A DNA stretch of 64,000 nucleotides, from assembly GCA_937957685.1 (NCBI GenBank), contig CALGAO010000008.1, positions 42,265 through 106,264 on the forward strand, read 5' to 3'. Below are positions 42,823 to 52,334 of this stretch, one piece after another; within the stretch, counting starts at the first letter, position 1; the number at the start of each line of letters is the position of its first letter. This stretch comes from an uncultured Paenibacillaceae bacterium (lineage in GTDB: Bacteria > Bacillota > Bacilli > Paenibacillales > DA-C8). The translations under genes were made by a program, and so were the position numbers. A model generated the notes under the pieces. That model was not told the origin of the DNA. It saw only the letters and a list, made by a program, of their open reading frames with translations, and did no database searches.

Positions 42823-43410
42823 CGTTTCCTCTCCTCCCATGTGTTATATTATTTTACATAATATAGCTGGCAAAGCAAATAATAGCGATAAATATTCCGT
42901 ATTTCAACCTCCTTGCGTAAATTTGTATCACATATATATGATCACTGATCGATTATATGTCAATTTATATTACTTTTATCTAACGCAATATAGCTCATCT
43001 GGCGGGATTAGCGGTCAAACCCGGATCACCTGGCAGGCATCCTCATGCATGACGGAATGCGCGCGCGGACAGACTGTTAATGATCACTCCGCTGGAAAGA
43101 GTCACCAGCGTGATGAGGAAAAGGATCAGCAGCGGCGTGAGCCCCGAATGGCTAATGACTGCCTGCCCTTGTATAAACAGGGATTGGGCTGGATCATCCC
43201 GGCGTTGGTCGGCGGCGTGCTCGGACTTATCCTGACATGGTTCGGCATCGGACGACGGGCGCAGGATGGATCCGCTTGCAGGCCATGAAAAAGGGCGGAC
43301 CCCTCCGGCGGTGTCGACGGTGATGCCGACTCATGCTGACATGGTTCGGCGCCAGACGACAACGCAGGATGGATCCGCCCTCTGTGAGATTATTATGACA
43401 GGTCACTCCG
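42823..43410. other. 588-bp intergenic region with degenerate direct repeats
   Basis: No supported gene. 43233-43276 and 43337-43379 are direct repeats (CTGACATGGTTCGGC ... CGCAGGATGGATCCGC, 43-44 bp with about six differences and one gap). The part next to the asparaginase gene is very A/T-rich (42840-42990) and probably holds its promoter. A 46-codon open frame at 43148-43288 has a hydrophobic stretch but no ribosome binding site. Confidence 0.6.
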
Positions 43411-46400
43411 TCAGGACTCGAAACGGAACCAGGCAAAGTCGAAGCTCGACCCGGGCAGGAAGATGAACGTCACCTTCTGCACACCTGCCACCCGCTCCAG
43501 TTCAAATGTCCTCTCTTCATAGCCTTCCGAATGCGTGAATTCCACGAGCTGATTGCTCGCTTCGCCTTCACCCGTGAAGCGAATATGAACCGTGTTCTTG
43601 TCGATCGGCGAGCGCCCGCAGATGACGAGTCTCTTCGCCCCCTGCTCGCCGAAATCCATGTCGTCGAACTCCAGCGAGACGTTGTTGCCGATGCCTTCCA
43701 CGCGTCCATCCCGGATCTCGAACGCGTCTCCGTAGATGCGGTCGCAGTCAGCGGCGGCATTCCGCGCGAAGGCCCGGTTCAGCCGCGCGAAGGAGAAGCC
43801 CTTGATATGAATCTTCGCCTTCGTGACGAAGCAGATCGAGGTCAGACCGCGGAGGCGCCGCGGCAGCTTGTAGGTCTCCTCCTGATAGACGTTCCAGATC
43901 GGTTGCTTCTGATACGTCACCGTCGTCAGGCGCTCGCTGCCTTCCTCGCCCGGCATGCCTTCCCAGATCTCGATCTCGTACGGCTTGTCGGACAGCGCGA
44001 AGATCGGGATCGTGATCGTATCGGAGCCGTAGGGGCCGAAGTCAAGGTTGCGGAAGCCGACCTGCGACTTACCGTCGCGAGCCGTCGCCACGCCCCGCTC
44101 ATTGCCGTTGCCGACGTCGCCGACGCTGACATCATAGAGCCCGCCGGCGATGAAGCCGTATGGGTCCTTGCAGGCGATGCCCAGCCCTTCCGCCGCAAAC
44201 TCCAGCTGCGAGATCAGCTTCGTCCGGTCCGTGCCGTTCTTGCTCGTGCAGCGGATGCGGAACGAACCGTCGCCCAGCGCCGTCACCTTCGCCTCCAGGC
44301 CATTTGCTTCCACCCTGGCGATGTTGGAAACGATGCCCGCGTCGTTGACCGCGCTCCATTCCACCTCGCGGTACGACGCATGCTCCGGATAGAGGCGGGC
44401 GCGCACGGTGATCTCCCGCAGGTCGGGACCGAGCTTCCGGCCGGACTCGCTGATGATCTCGATCTTGCGCACCGGCACCTCGTCGGCCGAGCCCATGACG
44501 ATCGGCAGGTCTTCGTTCCGCTGAATGGCCGTGATGCCGGTCAGGTCCGCGTCTTCCGCCGGGAGAGCCTCCAGCTCGATCATGGCAGGCTCCAGGGATG
44601 GGGAAGTCACCTGGACGCGGATCGGTCCGCTCTCCAGCGTCGCCCCGATGATCGCCATCAGCTTGCCGTTGAACAGCCGTCGGCTCATCCCCTTGTACTG
44701 GTCATAATCGGTGCTGTCGCCGTTGTCCAGACCGAGCAGCCGTCCCGCCCCGCTCACCTCGACGCGCACCCGGTTGTTCGCGTTGGCCACGTGCCGTCCT
44801 TCCTCATCGTCCATGCTGATCTCGAGGAAGATGAGGTCGCGGCCGTCGGCCTTCAGCTGCCGCTTGTCCGGGGTGAGCCGGATCCGCTTCGCATCCCCGA
44901 AGGATCGCTGCACATCGGTGGCGATCACGCGGCCGTCCTCGTCCATCGCGACCGCTTCCAGCTCCCCGGGCTCATAAGGCACCTTCCACCAGCCGACGAG
45001 CTTCGTACCCTGCTTGTGCTCCGGCTCGAACACGCCCAGCGATCTGCCGTTCAGCTTCAGCTCGACCTTCGGCGCATTGGTGGCGACGCGCACGTCGATG
45101 ATCTGGCCTTCGTTCCAATCCCAATACGGGAAGATATGCACCATCGGACGCTTCCTGTAATCGGTCCAGGCGGCCTGATAGATGTAGTACGAATCCTTCG
45201 GGAACGTCGCCGTGTCGATCTGGCCGAAGTACGAGTTCTTCGTATGATAAGGCGTCGGCTCGCCGATATAGTCGAAGCCCGTCCAGACGAACTGGCCGAG
45301 GGAGAACGGCGTGTCCCGCTCCGCGATGATGCACGCTTCCGTCGACTTCGCCCCCCAGCTCGTCGTGCTGTTGCCGAGCGCCGAGCATTGCTCGTCATCA
45401 TCGGCGAGGATCGGCTGCTCGAACGGGAAGTGATAGACGCCCCGGCTCTGCACGACCGATCCGGTCTCGCTGCCGTAGATGATCCAGTCCGGATGCGCCG
45501 CATGGTGCTCGCGGTAGTATTTCTCCGCGTAGTTATAGCCGGCCACCTTGACGATGTCGGCGCATTGCTGCGCATTGTCCCATGGCATGTAGTTCGACCC
45601 GATGGTCACCCTGCCGTTCTGCTTCGGATCGTGCTTCAGCACTTCCGCCATCAGCATGCGCGTCACTTCCTGCCCCCGCTCGTCCGCGTGGGTGTCGTAG
45701 ATCTCGTTGCCGATGCTCCACATGATCAGGCTCGGGTGATTGCGGTCCCGCCGCACCCAGCTGCGCACGTCCTTCGCCATCCATTCCGGGAAGAAGCGGG
45801 CGTAGTCGTAGCGGGTCTTCGGCCTCTCCCACATGTCGAAGGCTTCGGAGACGATCAGCATCCCCATCTCGTCGGCCAGATCCATCAGCTCCCGGGCCGG
45901 CATGTTGTGCGCCGTGCGGATCGCGTTGACGCCCATCGCCCGCAGGATCCCGATCCTTCTCCGCATCGCCTGCACGTTGAATGCCGCGCCCAGCGCTCCC
46001 AGGTCATGATGCTCGCATACGCCGTTCAGCTTCAGCTTCCGGCCGTTCAGCACAAGCCCCTGCTCCGGGTCCATCACGACGCTGCGGAATCCGACCTTCG
46101 TCGACACCTGCTCGACAGGAGTCGACCGGCCGTTCAGCTTCAGCTCGGTCACGAGCTCATACAGCTGCGGCTGGTCCGGGCTCCAGAGGAGAGGGTTCGA
46201 CACCCGAAGCTGCAGGCGGCTCAGTGCCGCTCCATCCTGCTGCGGAGAGAGTCGCTCCGCCGCCGAGGCAACCGCCTCGCCATGCAGCAGCAGCGTATGG
46301 GACAGCTCCGCATCCTCCGCCAGGCTCAGCTCCGTCTCGATCTCGACCAGCCCATCATCGCCCAGCTGCTTCGTCGATACGTAGATGCCGTCGGTCACGA

Positions 46401-46851
46401 TGTGGCTCGGGCCCCGCACTTTCAGCCAAACATTGCGATAGATGCCGGCGCCGGAGTACCAGCGGCTGTTCGGCGCCTGATGAACGACCTTGACGAGGAT
46501 CTCGTTCGCCCCATCCTTCAGCGCCTCCGTCATCTCATGCTCGAAGGAGGAATAGCCGTACTTCCACTCGCCGATCAGCCTGCCGTTCACATAGACGGAG
46601 GAGTCCATGTAGACCCCGTCGAAGCAGAGGAGGAGCTGCTCCGCATCACCTTCCTGCCCTTTGGCATAATGAAAGATCTTGCGATACCAGCCGATGCTGT
46701 CCTCATACAGGTCGAGCGTGTTGTAGATGAGCCAATCATGCGGCAGATCGACCGGCGTGAAGGACAAGCCCGAGCAATCCTCCGCATCCAGTCCGCTCTT
46801 CGCGAACTCCCAACCATCGTTAAACAGTATCCTGCGATTCAACAGGCACAC
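43411..46851 (-). CDS. GH2 family beta-galactosidase-like enzyme
   Basis: 1146 residues, intracellular (no signal peptide). N-terminal sugar-binding domain (FNDGWEF, LPHDW, YRKIF), immunoglobulin-like domain, then the TIM barrel with acid/base E383 (MWSIGNEI) and nucleophile E462 (IIYGSETGS). C-terminal Ig-like domains of the DUF4982 kind follow, and the last ~130 residues form a beta-sandwich like CBM6/35 (SLEFDDMDFG ... FDFAWFRFES). It removes terminal beta-linked sugars, with galactose or glucuronate derivatives possible. It is divergent from the GH4 gene across a shared 360-bp region, suggesting joint control. Confidence 0.92.
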   Translation of the reverse strand: MCLLNRRILFNDGWEFAKSGLDAEDCSGLSFTPVDLPHDWLIYNTLDLYEDSIGWYRKIFHYAKGQEGDAEQLLLCFDGVYMDSSVYVNGRLIGEWKYGYSSFEHEMTEALKDGANEILVKVVHQAPNSRWYSGAGIYRNVWLKVRGPSHIVTDGIYVSTKQLGDDGLVEIETELSLAEDAELSHTLLLHGEAVASAAERLSPQQDGAALSRLQLRVSNPLLWSPDQPQLYELVTELKLNGRSTPVEQVSTKVGFRSVVMDPEQGLVLNGRKLKLNGVCEHHDLGALGAAFNVQAMRRRIGILRAMGVNAIRTAHNMPARELMDLADEMGMLIVSEAFDMWERPKTRYDYARFFPEWMAKDVRSWVRRDRNHPSLIMWSIGNEIYDTHADERGQEVTRMLMAEVLKHDPKQNGRVTIGSNYMPWDNAQQCADIVKVAGYNYAEKYYREHHAAHPDWIIYGSETGSVVQSRGVYHFPFEQPILADDDEQCSALGNSTTSWGAKSTEACIIAERDTPFSLGQFVWTGFDYIGEPTPYHTKNSYFGQIDTATFPKDSYYIYQAAWTDYRKRPMVHIFPYWDWNEGQIIDVRVATNAPKVELKLNGRSLGVFEPEHKQGTKLVGWWKVPYEPGELEAVAMDEDGRVIATDVQRSFGDAKRIRLTPDKRQLKADGRDLIFLEISMDDEEGRHVANANNRVRVEVSGAGRLLGLDNGDSTDYDQYKGMSRRLFNGKLMAIIGATLESGPIRVQVTSPSLEPAMIELEALPAEDADLTGITAIQRNEDLPIVMGSADEVPVRKIEIISESGRKLGPDLREITVRARLYPEHASYREVEWSAVNDAGIVSNIARVEANGLEAKVTALGDGSFRIRCTSKNGTDRTKLISQLEFAAEGLGIACKDPYGFIAGGLYDVSVGDVGNGNERGVATARDGKSQVGFRNLDFGPYGSDTITIPIFALSDKPYEIEIWEGMPGEEGSERLTTVTYQKQPIWNVYQEETYKLPRRLRGLTSICFVTKAKIHIKGFSFARLNRAFARNAAADCDRIYGDAFEIRDGRVEGIGNNVSLEFDDMDFGEQGAKRLVICGRSPIDKNTVHIRFTGEGEASNQLVEFTHSEGYEERTFELERVAGVQKVTFIFLPGSSFDFAWFRFES

Positions 46852-47211
46852 CCGCTTTCCTTGTCAGATCTTCCGGACTTCAGGTCCGGTTCCGTCAGAA
46901 CCCCGCTCGTTCGAGCGGTCTCGTTCCATTGTCGCGTCCATTGTAGCATACGGGTGGAGCACCCGCTATCAGCCATTCTGCACTACTTTTCATGGAATAA
47001 TTAGATGTTCCGACGCTTCGCATATTATGTTCGAGCCGCATTGGATCATCGGGATGATCTGCGCTTATTCCATATATGCAACCTTGTCGAAAGGCAAAAA
47101 TACAGCTTCACGCCATATTTATCTATCATTATTCCATACGAAGCTGACCGATTGTCCCTTACAATGGAGACAGATCTGCATGACACATATCAATCATGGG
47201 AGGTAGATCAG
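46852..47211. promoter_or_regulatory. Divergent promoter region between GH2 and GH4 genes
   Basis: 360 bp without a gene. It must carry the promoters for both glycosidase genes. No operator palindrome or convincing -35/-10 pair was found, so control is unresolved. Confidence 0.4.
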
Positions 47212-48510
47212 ATGGGCAAGATTACGTTTCTGGGGGCAGGGAGCACGGTTTTTGCCAAGAATGTGCTGGGGGATGTGATGCTCACTCCCGCGCTGCAGGG
47301 CTTCGAGCTGGCCCTGTTCGACATCGATCATGAGCGGCTGAACGACTCGCGGATGATGCTGGAGAATCTGCAGAAAACGACGGGCAGCACCTGCAAGGTC
47401 AAGGCCTACACGGACCGCAAGGAAGCGCTGCGCGGCGCGAAGTATGTGATCAACGCGATCCAGGTCGGAGGGTATGATCCCTGCACGATCACGGATTTCG
47501 AGGTGCCGAAGAAGTATGGCCTCAGGCAGACGATCGGCGACACGGTCGGGATCGGCGGCATCTTCCGCAACCTGCGCACGATCCCCGTGATGCTGGATTT
47601 CGCCAGGGATATCCGCGAGGTATGTCCGAACGCCCTGTTCCTGAACTATACGAATCCGATGGCCGTGCTGACGAATGTGATGATCACCCACGGCGGGGTC
47701 AATACGGTCGGGCTCTGCCACAGCGTGCAGCATTGCATCCCGGGATTGTTCGGCAACCTGGGCATGGACCAGACGGGCGTGCAGGCGAAGATCGCCGGCA
47801 TCAACCATATGGCCTGGCTGCTCGAGGTGACGCGCGACGGCGTCGATCTGTACCCCGAGATCAAGCGGCGCGCCAGGGAGAAGCAGAAGGAGAAGCATTG
47901 GGACATGGTGCGCTATGAGATCATGTTCAAATTCGGCTACTACGTCACCGAGTCCTCCGAGCATAATGCGGAATACCATCCGTATTTCATCAAGCGGCAG
48001 TATCCGGAGCTGATCGACAAGCTGAACATCCCGCTGGATGAGTATCCGCGCCGTTGCGTGGCCCAGATCGAGGGCTGGAAGAAGATGCGGAACGACCTCG
48101 TGAACAATCAGTCGCTGACCCACGAGCGGTCTCATGAATATGCCTCCTATATCATGGAAGCGATCGAAACCGATGTGCCGTTCAAGATCGGCGGCAATGT
48201 GATGAACACCGGGCTGATCACGAATCTGCCGAGCAATGCGTGCGTCGAAGTGCCTTGCCTCGTCGACCGGAACGGAGTGCAGCCGACCTATGTCGGAGCT
48301 CTGCCGCCGCAGCTCGCCGCGCTCAATATGACGAACATCAACACGCAGCTGCTGACGATCGAGGCGGCGATTACCGGCAAGAAGGAGCACATCTATCATG
48401 CGGCGATGCTGGATCCGCATACCGCGGCGGAGCTGACGCTGGACGAGATCGTCGCCCTGTGCGACGACCTGATCGAGGCGCACGGCGACTGGCTGCCGAA
48501 GTTCAGCTGA
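47212..48510 (+). CDS. melA: GH4 alpha-galactosidase (MelA type)
   Basis: 432 residues from the ATG at 47212, behind GGGAGGT. NAD-binding GAGSTVFAKN at the start; metal ligands in GLCHSVQH (Cys) and AGINHMAW (His); TNPMAVLTN and GGNVMNTGLITNLPSN as in MelA. GH4 enzymes cleave by an oxidation-elimination mechanism and need NAD and Mn. The CHS signature is the one of alpha-galactosidases rather than 6-phospho-glucosidases (CN). Together with the divergent GH2 enzyme it could finish degradation of galactose-containing oligosaccharides brought in by an ABC importer. Confidence 0.92.
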   Translation: MGKITFLGAGSTVFAKNVLGDVMLTPALQGFELALFDIDHERLNDSRMMLENLQKTTGSTCKVKAYTDRKEALRGAKYVINAIQVGGYDPCTITDFEVPKKYGLRQTIGDTVGIGGIFRNLRTIPVMLDFARDIREVCPNALFLNYTNPMAVLTNVMITHGGVNTVGLCHSVQHCIPGLFGNLGMDQTGVQAKIAGINHMAWLLEVTRDGVDLYPEIKRRAREKQKEKHWDMVRYEIMFKFGYYVTESSEHNAEYHPYFIKRQYPELIDKLNIPLDEYPRRCVAQIEGWKKMRNDLVNNQSLTHERSHEYASYIMEAIETDVPFKIGGNVMNTGLITNLPSNACVEVPCLVDRNGVQPTYVGALPPQLAALNMTNINTQLLTIEAAITGKKEHIYHAAMLDPHTAAELTLDEIVALCDDLIEAHGDWLPKFS

Positions 48511-48642
48511 GCCTGTTCACGCAGGTTGTCCAGCCCGGTTGAGTCTGTTAAGGCAGGACAGCCATCACGGTAGAATCCGGCAACACCGAGCGACCATCCG
48601 GCCTTGATCGATACCGCTGACGGACACGATCGGTCATGTGAA

Positions 48643-48721
48643 AAGGACACCAGAGGTTGCCATTGGCCGCAGCGGCTTGCGAAGAAGCCTTCCAGGCGGC
48701 CAAACAGGCCCTGGTGTCCTT
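48643..48721 (-). terminator. 79-bp nested hairpin downstream of the GNAT gene
   Basis: Three perfect stems are nested: AAGGACACCAG / CTGGTGTCCTT (outer, 11 bp), TTGGCCGC / GCGGCCAA, and GGCTT / AAGCC around GCGAAG. On the minus strand the outer arm is followed by TTTTC, so it may be the terminator of the acetyltransferase gene, although it is far longer than usual. It also lies downstream of the convergent GH4 gene. Confidence 0.55.
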
Positions 48722-48810
48722 GGGATGATCGTCTTGCCTTTGATGTACGAACCGATGCTCAGCGGGCAAGCCGCGACCTCATCGGAGAGACGCCATCACA
48801 CCTGGCAGGA

Positions 48811-49356
48811 TCACGGCTGAAGATCAATCCAATACCTCTGCACCCTCTTGCCGTTGAAGAACGTTTCATTCTCCAGGACGCCGCCGCAGCGCAGGATCGT
48901 CCGGCGCGCCCCCTCATGGTCTTCATCGCAGGTGACCAGCACGCGACTGAGGCCCAGCCTGCCTGCCTCAGACAACGCCAGCCGAAGCTGCTCCACCGCG
49001 TACCCTCTGCGCCGTGCGCCGGGTCGGATGCCGAAGCTGATGTGGCCACCGATCTTCAGCAGATGCTCGTTCAACTCGTGCCGGATGTTCACCGCACCGA
49101 TCATCCGCCCTTCCCCGTCGATCGACCAGAAGGTGGAACTGTTGACCGTCTTGCGGTGACCGGTCGGTTCCGTCTTCATCCTCTCCAGCGCGCTGACATA
49201 AGCGGCAAAATCCTCATCATCCATCCGCAGCACAAATGGCTCGATCTTCTCTCCCGTCTGCTCCCACTCGGCCATCATGTCCCGAAACTCCGCCTCATAC
49301 CGGACCGATGGATAGACAAGAGTGAGCCGGGATGGACGATCATGGACCTCGTTCAT
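48811..49356 (-). CDS. GNAT family N-acetyltransferase
   Basis: 181 residues. The acetyl-CoA-binding region is HISFGIRPGARRRGYAVEQL (about 104-123), followed by the core strand VLVTCDEDHEGARRTI and the GNAT end GGVLENETFFNGKRVQRYWI. The N-terminal RMDDEDFAAYVSALE stretch matches the subgroup often annotated as YjdJ/YkkB-like. Acceptor unknown. The start at 49356 follows a GAAAGCAGGTGG stretch. It is monocistronic and ends about 90 bp before the nested hairpin. Confidence 0.88.
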   Translation of the reverse strand: MNEVHDRPSRLTLVYPSVRYEAEFRDMMAEWEQTGEKIEPFVLRMDDEDFAAYVSALERMKTEPTGHRKTVNSSTFWSIDGEGRMIGAVNIRHELNEHLLKIGGHISFGIRPGARRRGYAVEQLRLALSEAGRLGLSRVLVTCDEDHEGARRTILRCGGVLENETFFNGKRVQRYWIDLQP

Positions 49357-49395
49357 GATACCACCTGCTTTCTCCGATGATGATTCGCCTCTAAC

Positions 49396-50235
49396 CTAGC
49401 GAATCGTGATCTTCGTCTCCGCCGTCAGCTCAACCGGGTCGATCGCCTCGCCGGATGGCAGTCTCGCCAGGATGACCGCACGCACGACATAGGTGCCGGG
49501 CGCCAGCCGATCTCCCTCATCGTTGACATAACTCCATTCCTCTTCATAGGTCACCGACTCATCGGCCGCAAGCTCCCAATCGATGATCATCGAAATAAAG
49601 GAAAAATGCATCGACCATTGATAAACGTTATTCCCCTGCTCATCCGTTACAACTATCTCGTATCGTTGACCGCTGGAGGAGGTGAGCTTCAGGTCCCGGC
49701 CAGAGATGTTGCGCAGCGTCATCCGGATCTTCGCCAGCTCCTCTCCCTGCTCCACTTCGAGCGTCGTTGCCAGCATGCCGCTCATCGGCTCATGCTGCTT
49801 CTCGGGGACAGGGATCCGCAACTTCGCTTCATCGATGGTGAGCCTGTTCCCGGGACGGACTTCGATGATCTTCGTGCCTGGCGAAGGGGATATGTCGGGA
49901 TTGCCGCCCAGGCTGACAGCCTGGCGATAGTCGATGACCACCTCGGGCTCGGGCGGTGTTGCGGTCCTGACGCCAGAGGGCTCCGACCGCTCGTCCGGAG
50001 AAGGTTCGGAAGCTTCCGCAGCATCCTCCGTTCCATCTGCTGCCGTCTCTTCCCCCGATGCATCCGGCAATGGATCACGAACACCTCCGGCGGTCACCTC
50101 TTCGGTCGTATCCGCTCCATCCTCATAAGCACATCCTGCCATCGCCATCCATCCGGCCAACAGCATGATCGCCGTCGCCAGGCGGGCCGTACGCCGATGC
50201 CAACCGTTTAGCAACACGATCATCACCTCAACCAT
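49396..50235 (-). CDS. Lipoprotein with BsuPI (intracellular proteinase inhibitor-like) domain
   Basis: 279 residues. Signal with lipobox AMAGC (Cys34 or so), so it is probably a membrane-anchored lipoprotein. An acidic disordered region (about 36-100) leads to a BsuPI-type beta-sandwich (about 140-279; SGQRYEIVVTDEQGNNVYQW, ESVTYEEEWSY, RLAPGTYVVRA). BsuPI in Bacillus subtilis inhibits intracellular proteases; exported homologues are common in Paenibacillus and their target is unknown. Starts at 50235 (AGGAT before it) or 50223 are possible. Confidence 0.8.
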   Translation of the reverse strand: MVEVMIVLLNGWHRRTARLATAIMLLAGWMAMAGCAYEDGADTTEEVTAGGVRDPLPDASGEETAADGTEDAAEASEPSPDERSEPSGVRTATPPEPEVVIDYRQAVSLGGNPDISPSPGTKIIEVRPGNRLTIDEAKLRIPVPEKQHEPMSGMLATTLEVEQGEELAKIRMTLRNISGRDLKLTSSSGQRYEIVVTDEQGNNVYQWSMHFSFISMIIDWELAADESVTYEEEWSYVNDEGDRLAPGTYVVRAVILARLPSGEAIDPVELTAETKITIR

Positions 50236-50296
50236 GATTATTCATCCTGATTGACGCTAGCGTCCCAGACAAGGTTGCATCCATAACAGTCCCCCG

Positions 50297-51469
50297 TTAC
50301 ATCAGCGTCTCCGTGCGCATCGTGAAGCCTTCGATCACCGCATCCTCGTCCACTTCGATCAGGATGCACCGCTTGCCCTGGTAGCGGACCTGGCGCACGT
50401 ATCTCAGATCCTGCGGGCTGATCGAGATCGTCGCCACCTTCGTCTCGATCCTGATCGACTTGGCCTCGAACTTCGGCAATACGCTGGTCGCCTTCAGCTC
50501 ATACTTCTCGTCGTCGACCACCTGCCGGAACGCCAGCTCCACCTTCTCCTTCGTGACGTCCTCCACGCCGCTCGCCGTCAGGATGCGCTCCACATCGCGC
50601 ACATCCAGCTTCGGCGGCTCCTCTTCCTCGTGATCCTCGATCAGGCGATGGATCTCTTCGTAGACGTGGGCCAGCGTCGAAGCCTCCAGTTCGTCGCCCG
50701 CCACCTCGCGCACGATCTCCTCGAACACCGCCTTGTCCTGCCTGGCCGTGGCGCGAAGTTCGCCGTTCAGCACTTCCTCGATGAAGCGCATGTCAGGTTC
50801 ATGGGCCTTGCCGGAAGCATACAGGATGTGATTCACATCCATCGCGTCGTCGGTGATGCATGGGAACAGGAAGCCTCCTTCCGGCGAAGCGAGCTTGATG
50901 ATCGGGTCAACCGCCACTTGGGAGCGGAATTCCCGGCTCACGTAATCAAACACGATCGACTTCGGAGGCTGCTCCGTCTTATTGATCGTGCACAGGATGA
51001 AGCCGAAGGCGTACACCTCGTCCTTCTCGCTCTCCTCCGACTCCTCGCTCCGCTGCTTCATCGGCTTGAAATACTCCCCGCGGATGAAGGTGATGACCGT
51101 GTCCTGCCCGAACTGGTGGTCATCCTTCAGCATCTTGCTGACGAGGCGAAGCATGTGGTCCTTCCAGTCCTCCAGGCTCTTCGCCTGCATCGCCTCGAGC
51201 AGAAGCGGCTGCGCATGATCCTCCTCCGCCTCGCCCTGGAACCTCAGCTCGAACAGCTTCTCATCCATCCGTCCGCTGAGCAGCTTCCGGAAATTGCCCA
51301 TGAACAGCTCCTGCTGATCCTTCTCCAGGAAGGCGAATGGCTGCGCCTCATAATGGTAGATCTCGCTGCTTTCCTTCATAATATAGACGTGCAAGATATC
51401 AAATACCCTGAGAGCATCATGATCAGGCTTGATATGTCTGCGAATCCATGCGATATCTTTGGCATTCAT
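50297..51469 (-). CDS. DUF4317 family protein
   Basis: 390 residues. The ATG at 51469 gives MNAKDIAWIRRHIKPDHD, which matches the start of DUF4317 proteins; an in-frame TTG four codons earlier sits too close to the GGGAG. The family is widespread in Firmicutes and of unknown function. Visible features are an N-terminal region with FAFLEKDQQELFMGNFRKLL, a DEVYAFGFILCTI strand in the middle and a charged C-terminal half (EEEEPPKLDVRD). No membrane segment. It lies 73 bp downstream of the ATPase gene (stop at 51552) on the same strand and could be expressed with it. Confidence 0.85.
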   Translation of the reverse strand: MNAKDIAWIRRHIKPDHDALRVFDILHVYIMKESSEIYHYEAQPFAFLEKDQQELFMGNFRKLLSGRMDEKLFELRFQGEAEEDHAQPLLLEAMQAKSLEDWKDHMLRLVSKMLKDDHQFGQDTVITFIRGEYFKPMKQRSEESEESEKDEVYAFGFILCTINKTEQPPKSIVFDYVSREFRSQVAVDPIIKLASPEGGFLFPCITDDAMDVNHILYASGKAHEPDMRFIEEVLNGELRATARQDKAVFEEIVREVAGDELEASTLAHVYEEIHRLIEDHEEEEPPKLDVRDVERILTASGVEDVTKEKVELAFRQVVDDEKYELKATSVLPKFEAKSIRIETKVATISISPQDLRYVRQVRYQGKRCILIEVDEDAVIEGFTMRTETLM

Positions 51470-51551
51470 CGGTACCGACAACTCCCGTACTCAGTTATGA
51501 TAAGGCGGAAACCGACGGGAGCGGCGCATGCCGATGCGCCATCGCTTCCCA

Positions 51552-52334
51552 TCAGCGAACATGGCCGAGACCGACAGGCACGATGTACAGGCCGGCTTCC
51601 GGATCAGTCCTGACGATCGTCTCCATGCCGTAAATATCCAGCAGGGTCTCCCGCGTGATCACCTGCTCCGGCTCGCCCTGAATGACCACCCGTCCGTCCT
51701 TCATCGCGATGATCCGGTCGCTGTAGCGGATCGCCTGGTTGATGTCATGCAGCACCATGACGACCGTCATGCCATGCTCGCGGTTGATCCTGCGGATCAG
51801 CTCGAGGATCTCATATTGATAATACATATCCAGATAGGTCGTGGGCTCGTCCAGGAACAGGAACGGCGTCTTCTGCGCCAGCGCCATGGCGATCCAGACC
51901 CTCTGCCGCTCACCGCCGGACAGGGCATCCAGCGTCTTGCTCCGCTTGCCCAGCAGGTTCGTGCACGCAAGCGCCCACTCGATCGCCTGCTGATCCTCTT
52001 CCGAGCCGGAGGCGAACCTCTCGCGATGCGGGATGCGCCCGTAGCCGACCAGCTTCTCGACGGTCAGATCGGATGGCGCCACGTTGTGCTGATGAACGAC
52101 CGCCAGCTTCCTCGCCAGCTCTTTCGCCCTGTACGCCTGGAGGGACTTGCCGTCCAGGATCACCTGCCCGCTGTCCGGCGTCGCATTCTTCGACATGATG
52201 CTGAGCAGGGTGGACTTGCCGCTTCCATTGGGCCCGATGATGGTGGTGATCTTCCCTCTGGCGATCCGGCCGCTGATCGAGTGCAGCGTCTGTTTCGTGC
52301 GATCGTAGGCATAGGAGATTTGTTTAATTTCCAT
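51552..52334 (-). CDS. ABC transporter ATP-binding protein of heme/siderophore type (FecE/FhuC-like)
   Basis: 260 residues from the ATG at 52334; an in-frame GTG at 52346 is the alternative, and both overlap the permease end. Walker A GPNGSGKST, signature LSGGERQR, Walker B FLFLDEPTTYLD and switch His in VLHDINQ are intact. It powers the FecCD-type permease encoded directly upstream. The position at the end of the NEAT-IsdE-permease operon indicates heme uptake. Confidence 0.92.
   Translation of the reverse strand: MEIKQISYAYDRTKQTLHSISGRIARGKITTIIGPNGSGKSTLLSIMSKNATPDSGQVILDGKSLQAYRAKELARKLAVVHQHNVAPSDLTVEKLVGYGRIPHRERFASGSEEDQQAIEWALACTNLLGKRSKTLDALSGGERQRVWIAMALAQKTPFLFLDEPTTYLDMYYQYEILELIRRINREHGMTVVMVLHDINQAIRYSDRIIAMKDGRVVIQGEPEQVITRETLLDIYGMETIVRTDPEAGLYIVPVGLGHVR

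Noticed and set aside
43148..43288. 46-residue peptide with one membrane helix
   Set aside because: No ribosome binding site and it overlaps one of the degenerate repeats; not enough support for a gene.
43531..47004. 1157-codon plus-strand open frame opposite the GH2 gene
   Set aside because: It mirrors the GC-rich GH2 gene, is rich in Arg, His and Asp, and matches no family; GH2 motifs on the other strand are clear.
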